Shown: positions 7,017-15,959 of the stretch, in pieces
How positions within the stretch are numbered: the first letter of the stretch is position 1
Layout: the number at the start of each line of letters is the position of its first letter
Assembly: GCA_964372855.1 (NCBI GenBank)
Contig: CAYJRY010000008.1
Span: forward strand, 1 to 34,020
DNA length: 34,020 bases
Direction of reading: 5' to 3'
Origin: JACOXT01 sp964372855
Lineage (GTDB): Bacteria; Patescibacteriota; Microgenomatia; Levybacterales; UBA12049
The notes under the pieces: generated by a model
Told to the model about the DNA's origin: nothing
The model's database searches: none
Seen by the model: only the letters and a program-made list of their open reading frames with translations
Translations under genes and position numbers: made by a program

Positions 7017-9926
7017 TTAACTAAATATTTTCCACATAGGTTTTTTCCATGAATTTTTCAAATCTTCAAGTTCTGCTGAGAAAATTTGTTTTTTGTTTTG
7101 AAAAACATCTAATGTCTTTTGATTCTGAGTTTTGCCTAAAACAAAGTGTGGAATATTTTTAAAGAGCTTAGAAGCGATTTTTTCGTTTTCTAATTCGACG
7201 ATAAAGCAGCCAGAAGTCTCGTTGAAAAGAAAATAATCCAACCGATCCACCTTCGAGGAGCCCCTTCGGTCGCCTCGAAGGTGTTGGGAAACGACCCCTT
7301 CGAGGTGTATTTGTGCGCCCATGTTTCCACCTACGCACATCTCAAAAATAGCAGTAATTAACCCTCCTTCGCTGATATCATGGCAGGATAAAATTTTTCC
7401 ATCTTGAATCCCATTATAAATAGCGTTTAAAGTTTTGGGTAAAAGCATTAAATTTACATGAGGAATGCGTCCACCTTCCAGGAGTCCATTCGGCCACCTG
7501 GAAGGTGTTTTCAGTGATTCAAAATATATTGACCCAGCCATTCTTTCTAAATCTTGTTTACCGATTAAGACAAGGATTGAATTTGCTTTTTTAAAATCGG
7601 AAGAAACTGTTTTTGAGACATCAGGAATTTTGCCAAAAACAGAAATACACAAAACTGGTGGAATTTTAATAACTGTTCCGTCTTTTCCTTTGTAGGTTGA
7701 AGACAGGCTATCTTTTCCGGAAATAACTGGAATTTTTAGTAACTTCATAAAATCTACAACTGCATCAACTGATTTATCCAAAGACCACAAAGACTCTTCA
7801 TCAGGGTAAGGCCAGATGTAATTGTTTATTAAAGACGCATTTTTATAGTCTCCTCCGACTGAAACATAATTTGATACTGCCTCAGTTGCCGACCAAATAC
7901 TTCCCCAATATGGATCAAGTCTTACTAAGATGGGATTTAGCCCATGAGAAGCAATCATTCCATAAGGTTTGTTAAGTAAAGGTCTAATAACTGCTGCATC
8001 CTGAGGTCCATCACCAAACTCTCCGCTAAATGGCTGAAGAATATTTGTACCTTGGACTGTATGGTCATATAGTCTTACAATTGGTTCTTTGGAACAAATA
8101 TTTCCATGAGACAAAACTTTCTTCAAAATATTTATCCATTGCTGTTCGGTTTTCGGCATTTTTGCAAGGTTCCACCTTGACAAGAGCGGAACCTTTCCAG
8201 AATTTGGACGAGTCGCGGTCATTTTGCGTTGGGGAAGTCCTTTATGTAAAAAGTTCATATCAAGATTACAGACAAGTTTTTTTCCAAAATATACTTTTAA
8301 TTTAGAGTCATTATCAAATGTTCCTAAAACTGAAACTTCAACATTATATTTTTTGCAGACTTTCTTAAACTCTGATAATTTCGATTTTGAAATCGCAAGT
8401 ATCATTCTTTCTTGAGACTCTGATAGCCAAATTTCCCATGGAGATAGTCCTTGATATTTAAGCTTTGCTTTTTTAAGCTGCACAGAAACTCCAGTATTTC
8501 GTCCCATTTCTCCAATTGCTGAAGAGAGTCCTCCACCGCCTGAGTCTTGGATTGCTCTAATGAGGTTTTTATCACGAGATGCCAATATTGCATCAAAAGT
8601 TCTTTTTTCCTCTATAGCATTTCCTATTTGAACTGCTTGAGAATTGACTGTTATTGTTTTTTCAGTCATAACACCCGATGAAAAAGTCGCGCCATGAATA
8701 CCATCTCTTCCAACACGCCCACCAATACTTACAATTAAATCACCTTTTTTTGGATTTCCAAGTTGAGCATATTTTTTGGGAAGAATTCCATATGCCCCAA
8801 CCAAAACAGTTGGCTTTGCACGAAAATCATCATGAAAATGAAATGATCCATTGTTTGTCGGAATTCCCATGCGGTTACCATAATCTTTTACTCCCCTGAC
8901 TACTTGTTTTAGAATATACTTAGAGGGTAGACATCCAAGAGGAAGTTTATTAGAATTTAAATTGGGATCTGCCAGACAGAATATATCAGTTGAGATAATT
9001 GTTTTTGCTCCTCGTCCTGTTCCAACAATATCTCTAAAGACACCGCCACTTCCTGTCATTGCTCCGCCATATGGTTCAATTGCTGATGGGCTGTTGTGGG
9101 TTTCTCCCTTCCCAGAAATTGCAAAGCCATCATAAAAATCCATCACTCCTGAATTATCTACAAATGCAGAAACAATATTTTTTTTATGTTTTAAGGCTTC
9201 TATTTTTAATCTTTCGATCAAAGGTTTTTTTTGTATTCCATCAACAAAAAGTTTTGCCTTAAACGTTTTGTGGCCTGAGTGTTCGCTCCATGTTTGAGCT
9301 ATTGTTTCAATTTCACAATCTGTTGGATCTTTTTTAATTTTTTTGAAGTATTCTTGAATAACTTTCATCTCCTCAAGATTTAAAAATAATTTATCACGGG
9401 ATAGTTCTAGAAGTTCAGCATTATTCATTCTTCTTATTGGAATTGTGGAGGTTTTTCCTGTTAATCCTTTTATAACAAGAGTTTTTGGTTTTTTAGTAAT
9501 TATTCTTTCTACCATTTTGTTAATGATGTTTTGAGCAACTTTAAGTACAGTTGTTCTATCAATATTTCCATAAAATCCATATTCCCAGCTTGAGTCTGCA
9601 GCAATTAGATTTATTCCTAAGTCCTTTGCGGCTTTTATAATTGATGTTACTTCGGGGTTCATGACTCCCTGTTTGTATCCTATTTCTATTAAATGGGGAG
9701 TATCGGTTATAAGAGGTTTGTCTAAAGATGAAATTTGGGTTAGATCTTCACAAAATAAGTTGGCTTTTAAAACTTGAGCTTCTTTTAAAGTAATTCCTTC
9801 TAGTCTATAAACTTTTGATGTTAGAATTTTTTTAACTCCATTTACTCCGAGTGATTTGATTTCCTGCAAAACTTCCTCTCCCTTAAGATCTTTATATTTC
9901 TCCCCTACTCTAATTATATGAATCAT
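7017..9926 (-). CDS. purL: phosphoribosylformylglycinamidine synthase PurL with PurS-like N-terminus
   Basis: A 969-residue FGAM synthase, ATP-dependent conversion of FGAR to FGAM with PurQ. Residues 1 to about 70 look like a PurS domain fused to PurL (RVGEKYKDLKGEEVLQEIKS, then SKVYRLEG). TWSEHSGHK at 212-220 is the PurL signature, followed by the first ATP-binding half (THNSPSAIEPYGGAMTGSGG near 280). The second half has SGKDSLSS and SCHDISEGG; DYFLFNETSG lies near the end. No separate purS is nearby, agreeing with fusion. Two 36-bp palindromic elements are inserted in frame at residues 807-819 and 882-893, and account for much of the extra length in the C-terminal half. Length fits the 950-1000-residue PurSL type, shorter than the 1300-residue PurLQ fusion. 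Confidence 0.92.
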   Translation of the reverse strand: MIHIIRVGEKYKDLKGEEVLQEIKSLGVNGVKKILTSKVYRLEGITLKEAQVLKANLFCEDLTQISSLDKPLITDTPHLIEIGYKQGVMNPEVTSIIKAAKDLGINLIAADSSWEYGFYGNIDRTTVLKVAQNIINKMVERIITKKPKTLVIKGLTGKTSTIPIRRMNNAELLELSRDKLFLNLEEMKVIQEYFKKIKKDPTDCEIETIAQTWSEHSGHKTFKAKLFVDGIQKKPLIERLKIEALKHKKNIVSAFVDNSGVMDFYDGFAISGKGETHNSPSAIEPYGGAMTGSGGVFRDIVGTGRGAKTIISTDIFCLADPNLNSNKLPLGCLPSKYILKQVVRGVKDYGNRMGIPTNNGSFHFHDDFRAKPTVLVGAYGILPKKYAQLGNPKKGDLIVSIGGRVGRDGIHGATFSSGVMTEKTITVNSQAVQIGNAIEEKRTFDAILASRDKNLIRAIQDSGGGGLSSAIGEMGRNTGVSVQLKKAKLKYQGLSPWEIWLSESQERMILAISKSKLSEFKKVCKKYNVEVSVLGTFDNDSKLKVYFGKKLVCNLDMNFLHKGLPQRKMTATRPNSGKVPLLSRWNLAKMPKTEQQWINILKKVLSHGNICSKEPIVRLYDHTVQGTNILQPFSGEFGDGPQDAAVIRPLLNKPYGMIASHGLNPILVRLDPYWGSIWSATEAVSNYVSVGGDYKNASLINNYIWPYPDEESLWSLDKSVDAVVDFMKLLKIPVISGKDSLSSTYKGKDGTVIKIPPVLCISVFGKIPDVSKTVSSDFKKANSILVLIGKQDLERMAGSIYFESLKTPSRWPNGLLEGGRIPHVNLMLLPKTLNAIYNGIQDGKILSCHDISEGGLITAIFEMCVGGNMGAQIHLEGVVSQHLRGDRRGSSKVDRLDYFLFNETSGCFIVELENEKIASKLFKNIPHFVLGKTQNQKTLDVFQNKKQIFSAELEDLKNSWKKPMWKIFS
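7248..7283. repeat. 36-bp palindromic element, copy 1 in purL
   Basis: Perfect 11-bp arms CACCTTCGAGG (7248-7258) and CCTCGAAGGTG (7273-7283) enclose a 14-nt core AGCCCCTTCGGTCG with a C(TTCG)G tetraloop-like apex. On the coding strand it is read HLRGDRRGSSKV (residues 882-893), between a beta strand and the conserved DYFLFNETSG. A partial third arm CCTTCGAGG recurs at 7297-7305, so the inserted region may extend to there. 36 nt equals 12 codons, so the frame is kept. Confidence 0.75.
7472..7507. repeat. 36-bp palindromic element, copy 2 in purL
   Basis: Perfect 11-bp arms CACCTTCCAGG (7472-7482) and CCTGGAAGGTG (7497-7507) enclose the 14-nt core AGTCCATTCGGCCA, identical to copy 1 at 10 of 14 positions. 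Arm and core lengths are the same as copy 1. It is read in a different codon phase, giving TPSRWPNGLLEG(G). It interrupts the GSIYFE...GRIPHVNL region, where PurL proteins normally have a short turn. Confidence 0.75.
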
Positions 9927-9929
9927 ATA

Positions 9930-10859
9930 TCATTTTAAAAATTTTAAATTATTTTTGATTCTTTTTTCAAAATCAATATTATTATATTTTTTGAATTCTT
10001 GTTTTGTTAGTTTTTCGTAGATAGATATGTAACGCTTGCTGACTTGTTTGACAAGACTATCTGGCATTTTTGGAGGAATACCGGCTCCAGCGTATCCATG
10101 ATTTTTGTACCAGATTCTTAAAAATTCTTTGTCAAAATTTTCTGGCTCTAAACCATTGGAGAATCTTTTTTTATAAGTTTTTTTAATCCAAAAACGAGAA
10201 GAATCAGGAGTATGAATTTCATCAATAAGAATAAGTTTACCATCATAAATCCCAAACTCATATTTTGTGTCAACCAAAATAAATCCTGATTTGTCACATA
10301 TTTTAGTTCCTCTATGAAATAGTTTTAAAGATATTTTTGCCATTTGATCATAAATTTTTTTAGATACTAATTTTTTTTGAAGAATTTCTTTTTTTGTTAG
10401 TCTTTCATCGTGACCAAACTTCGCTTTTGTAGTTGGAGTTATAATTGGCCGGGGGAGTTTTTGATTTTTCCGAAGACCATCTTTGAATTTAATACCATAA
10501 ATAATTCTTTCTCCTTTTTCATATGATCCCCAAATTGAAGTTCCTGTGACTCCAGTGATATATCCTCTAACAACCATTTCTATAGGAATTAACTTAGCAT
10601 TATTTACAATCACGACATTTGGATCAGGAGCGGAAATTAAATGATTTTCAATAATATCTTTTGTTTTTTCAAACCAAAAAAAAGACAGTTGATTTAAAAC
10701 TTGTCCTTTGTAGGGAATATATCCTAACATTCTATCAAACGCAGAAATTCTATCTGTTGAAATTAAAATTCGTTTATCAACCAGAATATAATAGTCACGA
10801 GTTTTTCCACTATATTTTTTCCCAAAATCTTTTAAATCAACAGATTTAATGATGTTCAT
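9930..10859 (-). CDS. purC: SAICAR synthase PurC
   Basis: A 309-residue phosphoribosylaminoimidazole-succinocarboxamide synthase, which joins CAIR and aspartate using ATP. Signatures visible are GKTRDYY near residues 18-24 (nucleotide loop), PIEMVVRGYITG near 92-103, VDTKYEFG near 196-203 and the aspartate/CAIR-binding LIDEIHTPDSSRFW near 211-224. The length fits the ~300-residue eukaryote-like or longer bacterial form rather than the 240-residue B. subtilis form. It lies 3 nt upstream of purL and overlaps purE by 14 nt, a tight operon position. Confidence 0.93.
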   Translation of the reverse strand: MNIIKSVDLKDFGKKYSGKTRDYYILVDKRILISTDRISAFDRMLGYIPYKGQVLNQLSFFWFEKTKDIIENHLISAPDPNVVIVNNAKLIPIEMVVRGYITGVTGTSIWGSYEKGERIIYGIKFKDGLRKNQKLPRPIITPTTKAKFGHDERLTKKEILQKKLVSKKIYDQMAKISLKLFHRGTKICDKSGFILVDTKYEFGIYDGKLILIDEIHTPDSSRFWIKKTYKKRFSNGLEPENFDKEFLRIWYKNHGYAGAGIPPKMPDSLVKQVSKRYISIYEKLTKQEFKKYNNIDFEKRIKNNLKFLK

Positions 10860-11382
10860 TTTTTAAATATTTTTTATAGCCTATTTTTTCAAGATTTAAA
10901 GCTTTTACTGCGACATTATCTTTTAATTTCTTTTTGTATTTAGATAATTTTTTCTGCAAAAATAAATCCTTTGTTCCTAAAATACTTATAGCAAGAAGGC
11001 CTGCATTTTTTGCACCATTTATCGCAACTGTTGCAACTGGAATTCCAGGCGGCATTTGAACTATGGAAAGAAGAGAGTCAAGGCCATCCAAACTTTTTGT
11101 TTTTATTGGTACTCCAATTACAGGAAGGGCAGTCAAAGACGCAACCATTCCAGGAAGGTGAGCTGATCCTCCAGCTCCTGCAATTATTATTTTTAAACCG
11201 CGTTTTTGTGAAGACTTTGCATATTCATACAAACGCTTTGGAGTTCTATGCGCTGAAACAATAGTTAGCTCATAAGGAATTTTAAACTCATCCAATATTT
11301 TTGCAGCATCAGACATTACTTCTAAATCTGAATCCGAACCCATTATTATTCCAACAAGAGGTTGATTGTTGTATTGTTTCAT
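10846..11382 (-). CDS. purE: N5-carboxyaminoimidazole ribonucleotide mutase PurE
   Basis: Class I PurE, moving the carboxyl of N5-CAIR to give CAIR. Motifs: GIIMGSDSDLEVM near the N-terminus, SAHRTPKRLYEYA, and GAGGSAHLPGMVASLT with the catalytic His. The presence of purK immediately upstream agrees with class I. I place the start at 11382 (MKQYNNQPLVG), 2 nt after the purK stop, giving 178 residues. A longer reading from 11430 would add a low-complexity 16-residue leader and overlap purK by 46 nt. Confidence 0.92.
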   Translation of the reverse strand: MKQYNNQPLVGIIMGSDSDLEVMSDAAKILDEFKIPYELTIVSAHRTPKRLYEYAKSSQKRGLKIIIAGAGGSAHLPGMVASLTALPVIGVPIKTKSLDGLDSLLSIVQMPPGIPVATVAINGAKNAGLLAISILGTKDLFLQKKLSKYKKKLKDNVAVKALNLEKIGYKKYLKNEHH

Positions 11383-11384
11383 TG

Positions 11385-12515
11385 TTAAATTGTTAGCATT
11401 TTTCTCGCTTGATTTGCCTTTCGTAAGCACTCATCAACCGAATTTCCCACCACTGTAATGTGTCCCATTTTTCGTTGTGGTCTTGATTCGCGTTTTCCGT
11501 AAATATGTAAGGATACTCCGGGAATTAAAAGCGCTTTTTCAATTCCTCTTGGGAAGCCGTTTCCATGATTTTTTCCTAAAATATTTTTCATAACTACAGC
11601 TTTTGTAATAATATCAGTTGAACCAAGGGGAAGTCCGCAGACTGCTCGAATATGTTGTTCAAATTGGGAAGTAACAGATGCTTCAATTGAGTAGTGTCCA
11701 GAGTTGTGAACTCGCGGAGCTATTTCATTTATAAGTATTTTGTTATCTTTCGTTAAGAACATTTCTATTCCAAATACACCTCTTCCTTGTAGATAGCTAA
11801 CTGTTTTTTCAGCTAATTTTTTTGCTTTTTCCTGAAGTGCTTTTGATACTCTTGCTGGAGCTATTACTGTATCGCAAATATTATCTTTGTGAATCGTTTC
11901 AACAGTCGGATATGATTTAATTTCTCCGTTTTTTCCTCTTGCAACCATTACTGCCAATTCTTTAATAAATGGAACAAATTTTTCAATGTATAATTTCCTG
12001 CCTTTTAATTTCTCAAAACCTTTATTAATATCTGATTTTTTCTTAATCAGAAAATTTCCTCTTCCATCATAAGCACCTTCTCTCGCTTTTAATAAAATTG
12101 GATAACCAAATTTGTTTATATTTTCTTCAGTTGGATTATCAGGAATTTCTGTAAACTCTGCTGTTGGGATTTTATTTTCTTTTAAAAATATTTTTTGTTT
12201 TAGTTTGTCTCTTATTATGCTAAGAGTTTTTGGATGTGGATTTACTTGTTTTCCTTCTTCCATAATTTTATAAAGAACTTTGTCATTTGCAAGCTCAATT
12301 TCAAAAGTTATATATTCAGATTCAAAAGATAGCTCCTCTATAGCTTTTTCGTCTTTAAAATCCGCAATAATTTGTTTATCCGCTACTTGTCCTGCCGGGC
12401 TTTGGGGAGTAGGATCGATAACTATAACAAAAAAGCCTAGTTTTTTGGCAGCAATTGTCAGCATTTTTCCGAGTTGCCCTCCGCCAATAATACCAACACA
12501 AGGAGGTTGATTCAT
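11385..12515 (-). CDS. purK: N5-carboxyaminoimidazole ribonucleotide synthase PurK
   Basis: An ATP-grasp enzyme making N5-CAIR from AIR, bicarbonate and ATP. GIIGGGQLGKML sits at the N-terminus, DPTPQSPAGQVADKQI follows, then the ATP-grasp segment REGAYDGRGNFLI and the metal-binding INEIAPRVHNSGHYSIEA. I choose the Met at 12515, which overlaps the purB stop as ATGA and puts GIIGGGQLG at the expected place (376 residues). An upstream start at 12548 would add 11 basic residues inside purB. The C-terminal sandwich domain is complete. Confidence 0.92.
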   Translation of the reverse strand: MNQPPCVGIIGGGQLGKMLTIAAKKLGFFVIVIDPTPQSPAGQVADKQIIADFKDEKAIEELSFESEYITFEIELANDKVLYKIMEEGKQVNPHPKTLSIIRDKLKQKIFLKENKIPTAEFTEIPDNPTEENINKFGYPILLKAREGAYDGRGNFLIKKKSDINKGFEKLKGRKLYIEKFVPFIKELAVMVARGKNGEIKSYPTVETIHKDNICDTVIAPARVSKALQEKAKKLAEKTVSYLQGRGVFGIEMFLTKDNKILINEIAPRVHNSGHYSIEASVTSQFEQHIRAVCGLPLGSTDIITKAVVMKNILGKNHGNGFPRGIEKALLIPGVSLHIYGKRESRPQRKMGHITVVGNSVDECLRKANQARKMLTI

Positions 12516-13903
12516 ATTCTTTTTAGAATGCTTAAAAAATCGTGACATTTTTTTGGGGCAAGACCAACTTGTCTGTCGATATTAAGCAAATTTTCTATTT
12601 TATCTTTGTAAATAAATTTATTTATTAATTTGTCTTTTAATATAAATCCAATTAAAGGATTTTCTCCATTTTTCTCTAATTCATACCAAGCCTTCATCGA
12701 TAGAAATCTTAGGCGTTCGTGTATCTCTTGTCTATCTCCCCCGTTTTTTACAGCTTCCATTAAAATCGTTTCTGTTATTGAGAATGGCCCAAATCTATAC
12801 AAGTTATTTTTGATTTGTTTTTGGTTAATTAATAGACCTGCAAGTACTTTTTGGCTTACTTGTAACATTTCGTCTATTGCTAAAAAAATTTCTGGTAAAT
12901 AGATTCTTCTATTAGCCGAATCATTAAGCGTTCGCTCAAGTAACATATTTGAAGCGTTATGCATTGAAACTCCTAAGATGTTAAAAACAAGCGTCGCAAG
13001 AGAACAGATTTTTTCAGAATTTATTGGATTTTTCTTAAAAGGCATTGCAGATGAACCAACCTGCTTTTCACTAAATGGTTCTTGCCATTCGAAAATTCCA
13101 CTAGATTGCATAATGCGGACATCAAAAGCAAATTTATGTAAAGTTTGAGCAACTCCAGAAAGAAAGCTAGATACAAAATATTCAATTTTTCGAGGTGTAA
13201 CTTGAGAGGATATTTCAAAAACATCTATTCCTAAATTCTTCATTATTTCTTCTTCCATTTCTGTCACTTTATTACTGTTGCTTAATAAAGCAAGGTAACT
13301 TGCTGAAGTACCAACAGCTCCTTTAAATCCTTTGCCTTTAAACTCATTTTTGACAAAGTTCAAGAGTTTAATATCCATCAAAAGATCTTGAGCATACAGA
13401 CAAAATCTATATCCTAAAGTTGAAGGTTGCGCAGGCTGAAGATGTGTAAATGCCATACAAGGTAAATCTTTATATTGTTTTATTTTTTTAGATAACTCTC
13501 TGAGAACTTTTTTAATTTTTTCTTCAATTATAATAAGCCCCTGTTTTATTCTTAAGATATCAGCATTGTCTTCTATGTCCATTGATGTGGCACCTAGATG
13601 AATTTTTCCACCTCCTTTTTTTGCATATGACGCATACACTTTTATTTCTGCCATGAGATCGTGGTGAATTGATTTTTCTATTTCATGTGCTTTGTCAATG
13701 TCAATTTTATCTTGATATAAAATTAAGTCATCTAATTCTTTTTTTGAAACAAGGCCATATTTATACTGCGCTCTTGCCAACTCAACCCAAATTTTTCTCC
13801 AAAGTTTTCTTTTGTTAATTTCTGACCAAATATATCTCATTTCCTTGGATCCATAACGCCAGGTAAATGGGGAAAGGTAAGTTGAATAATCAAAATTTTT
13901 CAT
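12512..13903 (-). CDS. purB: adenylosuccinate lyase PurB
   Basis: A 463-residue member of the fumarase/aspartase superfamily, used twice in purine synthesis: SAICAR to AICAR and adenylosuccinate to AMP. The signature loop GSSAMPFKKNPINSEK is near residues 287-302; HDLMAEIKVY with HLGATSMDIEDNAD near 102-114 and TFAHLQPAQPSTLG-like THLQPAQPSTLGYR near 153-166 supply active-site residues. Length is normal. It is coupled at both ends by 4-nt overlaps, with the HAD gene upstream and purK downstream. Confidence 0.93.
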   Translation of the reverse strand: MKNFDYSTYLSPFTWRYGSKEMRYIWSEINKRKLWRKIWVELARAQYKYGLVSKKELDDLILYQDKIDIDKAHEIEKSIHHDLMAEIKVYASYAKKGGGKIHLGATSMDIEDNADILRIKQGLIIIEEKIKKVLRELSKKIKQYKDLPCMAFTHLQPAQPSTLGYRFCLYAQDLLMDIKLLNFVKNEFKGKGFKGAVGTSASYLALLSNSNKVTEMEEEIMKNLGIDVFEISSQVTPRKIEYFVSSFLSGVAQTLHKFAFDVRIMQSSGIFEWQEPFSEKQVGSSAMPFKKNPINSEKICSLATLVFNILGVSMHNASNMLLERTLNDSANRRIYLPEIFLAIDEMLQVSQKVLAGLLINQKQIKNNLYRFGPFSITETILMEAVKNGGDRQEIHERLRFLSMKAWYELEKNGENPLIGFILKDKLINKFIYKDKIENLLNIDRQVGLAPKKCHDFLSILKRI

Positions 13904-14688
13904 ATAATAAACTTTTCGATTACATGTGCAAGTCCATCTTCCTCGACAGATGGCGCAACATAGTCAGCAATTGTTTTTAAGTCAGGAACCGCATTTCCCA
14001 TCGCGACTTTTAACCCACAAGCCATAAGAAGTGGGAAATCATTATATCCATCTCCCACTCCTATAATGTCGTGAGTTTCTATGTTGAGGAGTTTTGCAAC
14101 ATGAACAATCGCATGTTGTTTAGTTGCTGATGAATGGTTTATTCCAATATCTATCATTCCATTTATCCAAGAGGGAATTTTATGTATATATATCGTTGGA
14201 ATATGAGATAATCTTGTAACATATTCATCAGCTTGTGTTGGCTTGAGCTTATGAATCCATAGCTGAAGTGGGTTTTTGGGCTTGTATCTTTGGGTAACAA
14301 CAATGTCTTTTCCATTATCATAAACAGTTAACTCTATTGGAGATGAATTTAAAAGTTTAGTAACTTTGTATACGTCCTCTATTAGCAAAGGTTTTTCAAG
14401 TAAGAATTTTTTTGAAGTAGTATCAATAATTTGTGCCCCTCCAAGAATAATCGATGGACCAGATAGCTTAAGATGGTTAACAATATGTGAAAGTAAAAAA
14501 TAAGGACGGCCAGTTGCAACCCCAATGTGAATTAATTTGCTTGCTTTAGAAATAGAAGCAGTTACTTTTTTTGAGGGCATGCCGCTTCTTTTATTTGGAA
14601 TAAGTGTTCCATCAACGTCTAGAATAAGGGCTTTGTATTTTTTTTTAAATTTTGATGATTTCATTTCTTTGGGCTCCTGTTGAGACAT
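13900..14688 (-). CDS. Cof-type HAD hydrolase within the purine operon
   Basis: A 262-residue HAD subfamily IIB (Cof-type) phosphatase. Motif I is LILDVDGTLIP, motif II is GVATGRPYF, motif III is the Lys in TKQHAIVHVAKLL, and motif IV is GVGDGYNDFPLLMACG followed by KVAMGNA. The C2 cap lies between motifs II and III. Its substrate is unknown, but it is embedded between purA (44-nt overlap) and purB (4-nt overlap), so dephosphorylation of a nucleotide or sugar phosphate is a fair guess. A shorter start at 14664 (MKSSKFKKKYK) reduces the overlap with purA. Confidence 0.85.
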   Translation of the reverse strand: MSQQEPKEMKSSKFKKKYKALILDVDGTLIPNKRSGMPSKKVTASISKASKLIHIGVATGRPYFLLSHIVNHLKLSGPSIILGGAQIIDTTSKKFLLEKPLLIEDVYKVTKLLNSSPIELTVYDNGKDIVVTQRYKPKNPLQLWIHKLKPTQADEYVTRLSHIPTIYIHKIPSWINGMIDIGINHSSATKQHAIVHVAKLLNIETHDIIGVGDGYNDFPLLMACGLKVAMGNAVPDLKTIADYVAPSVEEDGLAHVIEKFII

Positions 14689-15913
14689 ATTTTATTTTAA
14701 CTCCAACCAATTTTTCTATTTCTTTTAAATAATTTTTTGCTTGAAGAGGCAAGTCTTTATATTTATTAATTCCTCTGGTGCTTGTTGACCATCCTTTCAT
14801 TGATTTGTAAATAGGTTTTACTTTTGAAAGAATATTTGTGTCAATATCAAAATAGTTTATTTTTTTACTACCAAGAGTATAATGCGTTGCGATTTTGATA
14901 TCTTTAAATGAATCAAGAATATCAAGTTTTGTAATTGCTAATTCTGTAAAACCATTTATTTTTGAGGCAAATTTCAAAAGTTCTATATCAAGCCATCCAC
15001 ACCGTCGGGGTCTTCCTGTGGTTGCTCCAAATTCTCCTCCTTCAATTCTTAGCTTTTCACCAATTCTTCCTAGAATTTCTGTTGGAAAAGGACCCTCTCC
15101 TACTCGGGTTGTATATGCTTTCGCAACTCCTATAACTTTTCTTATTTTGTCAAATGGTATACCTCCTCCTGCGTTTACCATACCTACCAAACAATTAGAT
15201 GCTGTTACATATGGATATGTCCCCCAATCGTTATCTAAAAATGTTCCTTGCGCTCCTTCTAGAAGAATTTTTTTATCACGAAGAGCTGAATAAATTATAG
15301 GAGTAGGCTCTTTAATAAATGACTTTACTTTTTCCAATAAATCAAAAAATGTATTTTCTATTTCTTTTTGAGAGAGAGTAGGTGCGCCAAGTGATGTTAA
15401 AATTTTGTTTTTTATAATAAGCTGAGTTTTTAATTTTTCTGAAAAAACTTTTTTATTTAATAAATCACTAAGCCTTATGCCATTGTAACTTACTTTATCA
15501 GCATAACAAGGACCAATGCCACGTCCTGTTGTTCCAGTTTTTAATTTACCTTTTAGACTTTCTAATTGCCGATCTAATATTTTGTGATAAGGCATAATTA
15601 AATGGCATCGTGGAGAAATAAACAGTCTATTATTGAGATTTATTTCATGTTTTTTAAGAATGTTGATTTCTGAAACTAAAACTTCTAAATCAACTATAAC
15701 TCCATTTGCGATAATTGCAATTGATGCTTTATTGAAAATTCCAGACGGGATAAGATGCATTGCAAATTTGCCGTAATTATTTATTACTGTGTGGCCTGCG
15801 TTATTGCCTCCATGGAAACGAATTATAAAGTCTACGTTTTGTGAGAGGTAATCAATAATTTTACCTTTCCCTTCATCTCCCCACTGAGCACCAATTATTA
15901 CCTGTAAAGCCAT
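14645..15913 (-). CDS. purA: adenylosuccinate synthetase PurA
   Basis: A 422-residue GTP-dependent enzyme joining IMP and aspartate, the first step from IMP to AMP. QWGDEGKGKIIDYL at residues 10-23 is the GTP P-loop with the catalytic Asp; NNAGHTV, GTTGRGIGPCYADK, EGAQGTFLDNDWGTYP and TTGRPRRCGWLD follow in the standard order. Length is normal. It is the first gene of the minus-strand purine cluster; TACAAT on the minus strand at 15937-15932 is a candidate -10, 18 nt before the ATG. Only 46 nt separate it from the diverging dnaG. Confidence 0.95.
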   Translation of the reverse strand: MALQVIIGAQWGDEGKGKIIDYLSQNVDFIIRFHGGNNAGHTVINNYGKFAMHLIPSGIFNKASIAIIANGVIVDLEVLVSEINILKKHEINLNNRLFISPRCHLIMPYHKILDRQLESLKGKLKTGTTGRGIGPCYADKVSYNGIRLSDLLNKKVFSEKLKTQLIIKNKILTSLGAPTLSQKEIENTFFDLLEKVKSFIKEPTPIIYSALRDKKILLEGAQGTFLDNDWGTYPYVTASNCLVGMVNAGGGIPFDKIRKVIGVAKAYTTRVGEGPFPTEILGRIGEKLRIEGGEFGATTGRPRRCGWLDIELLKFASKINGFTELAITKLDILDSFKDIKIATHYTLGSKKINYFDIDTNILSKVKPIYKSMKGWSTSTRGINKYKDLPLQAKNYLKEIEKLVGVKIKYVSTGAQRNEIIKI

Positions 15914-15959
15914 AGAAGATTAACAAAAGCTATTGTAAGACTTGAAAAAAAGAAATGCA

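Noticed and set aside
12361..12430. GC-rich stretch in purK considered as another palindromic insert
   Set aside because: It encodes DPTPQSPAGQVADKQI, which is the normal conserved PurK sequence, and shows no extended hairpin.
14895..15293. 132-aa ORF on the plus strand inside purA
   Set aside because: Shadow of the highly conserved purA frame; no start signal or motif.
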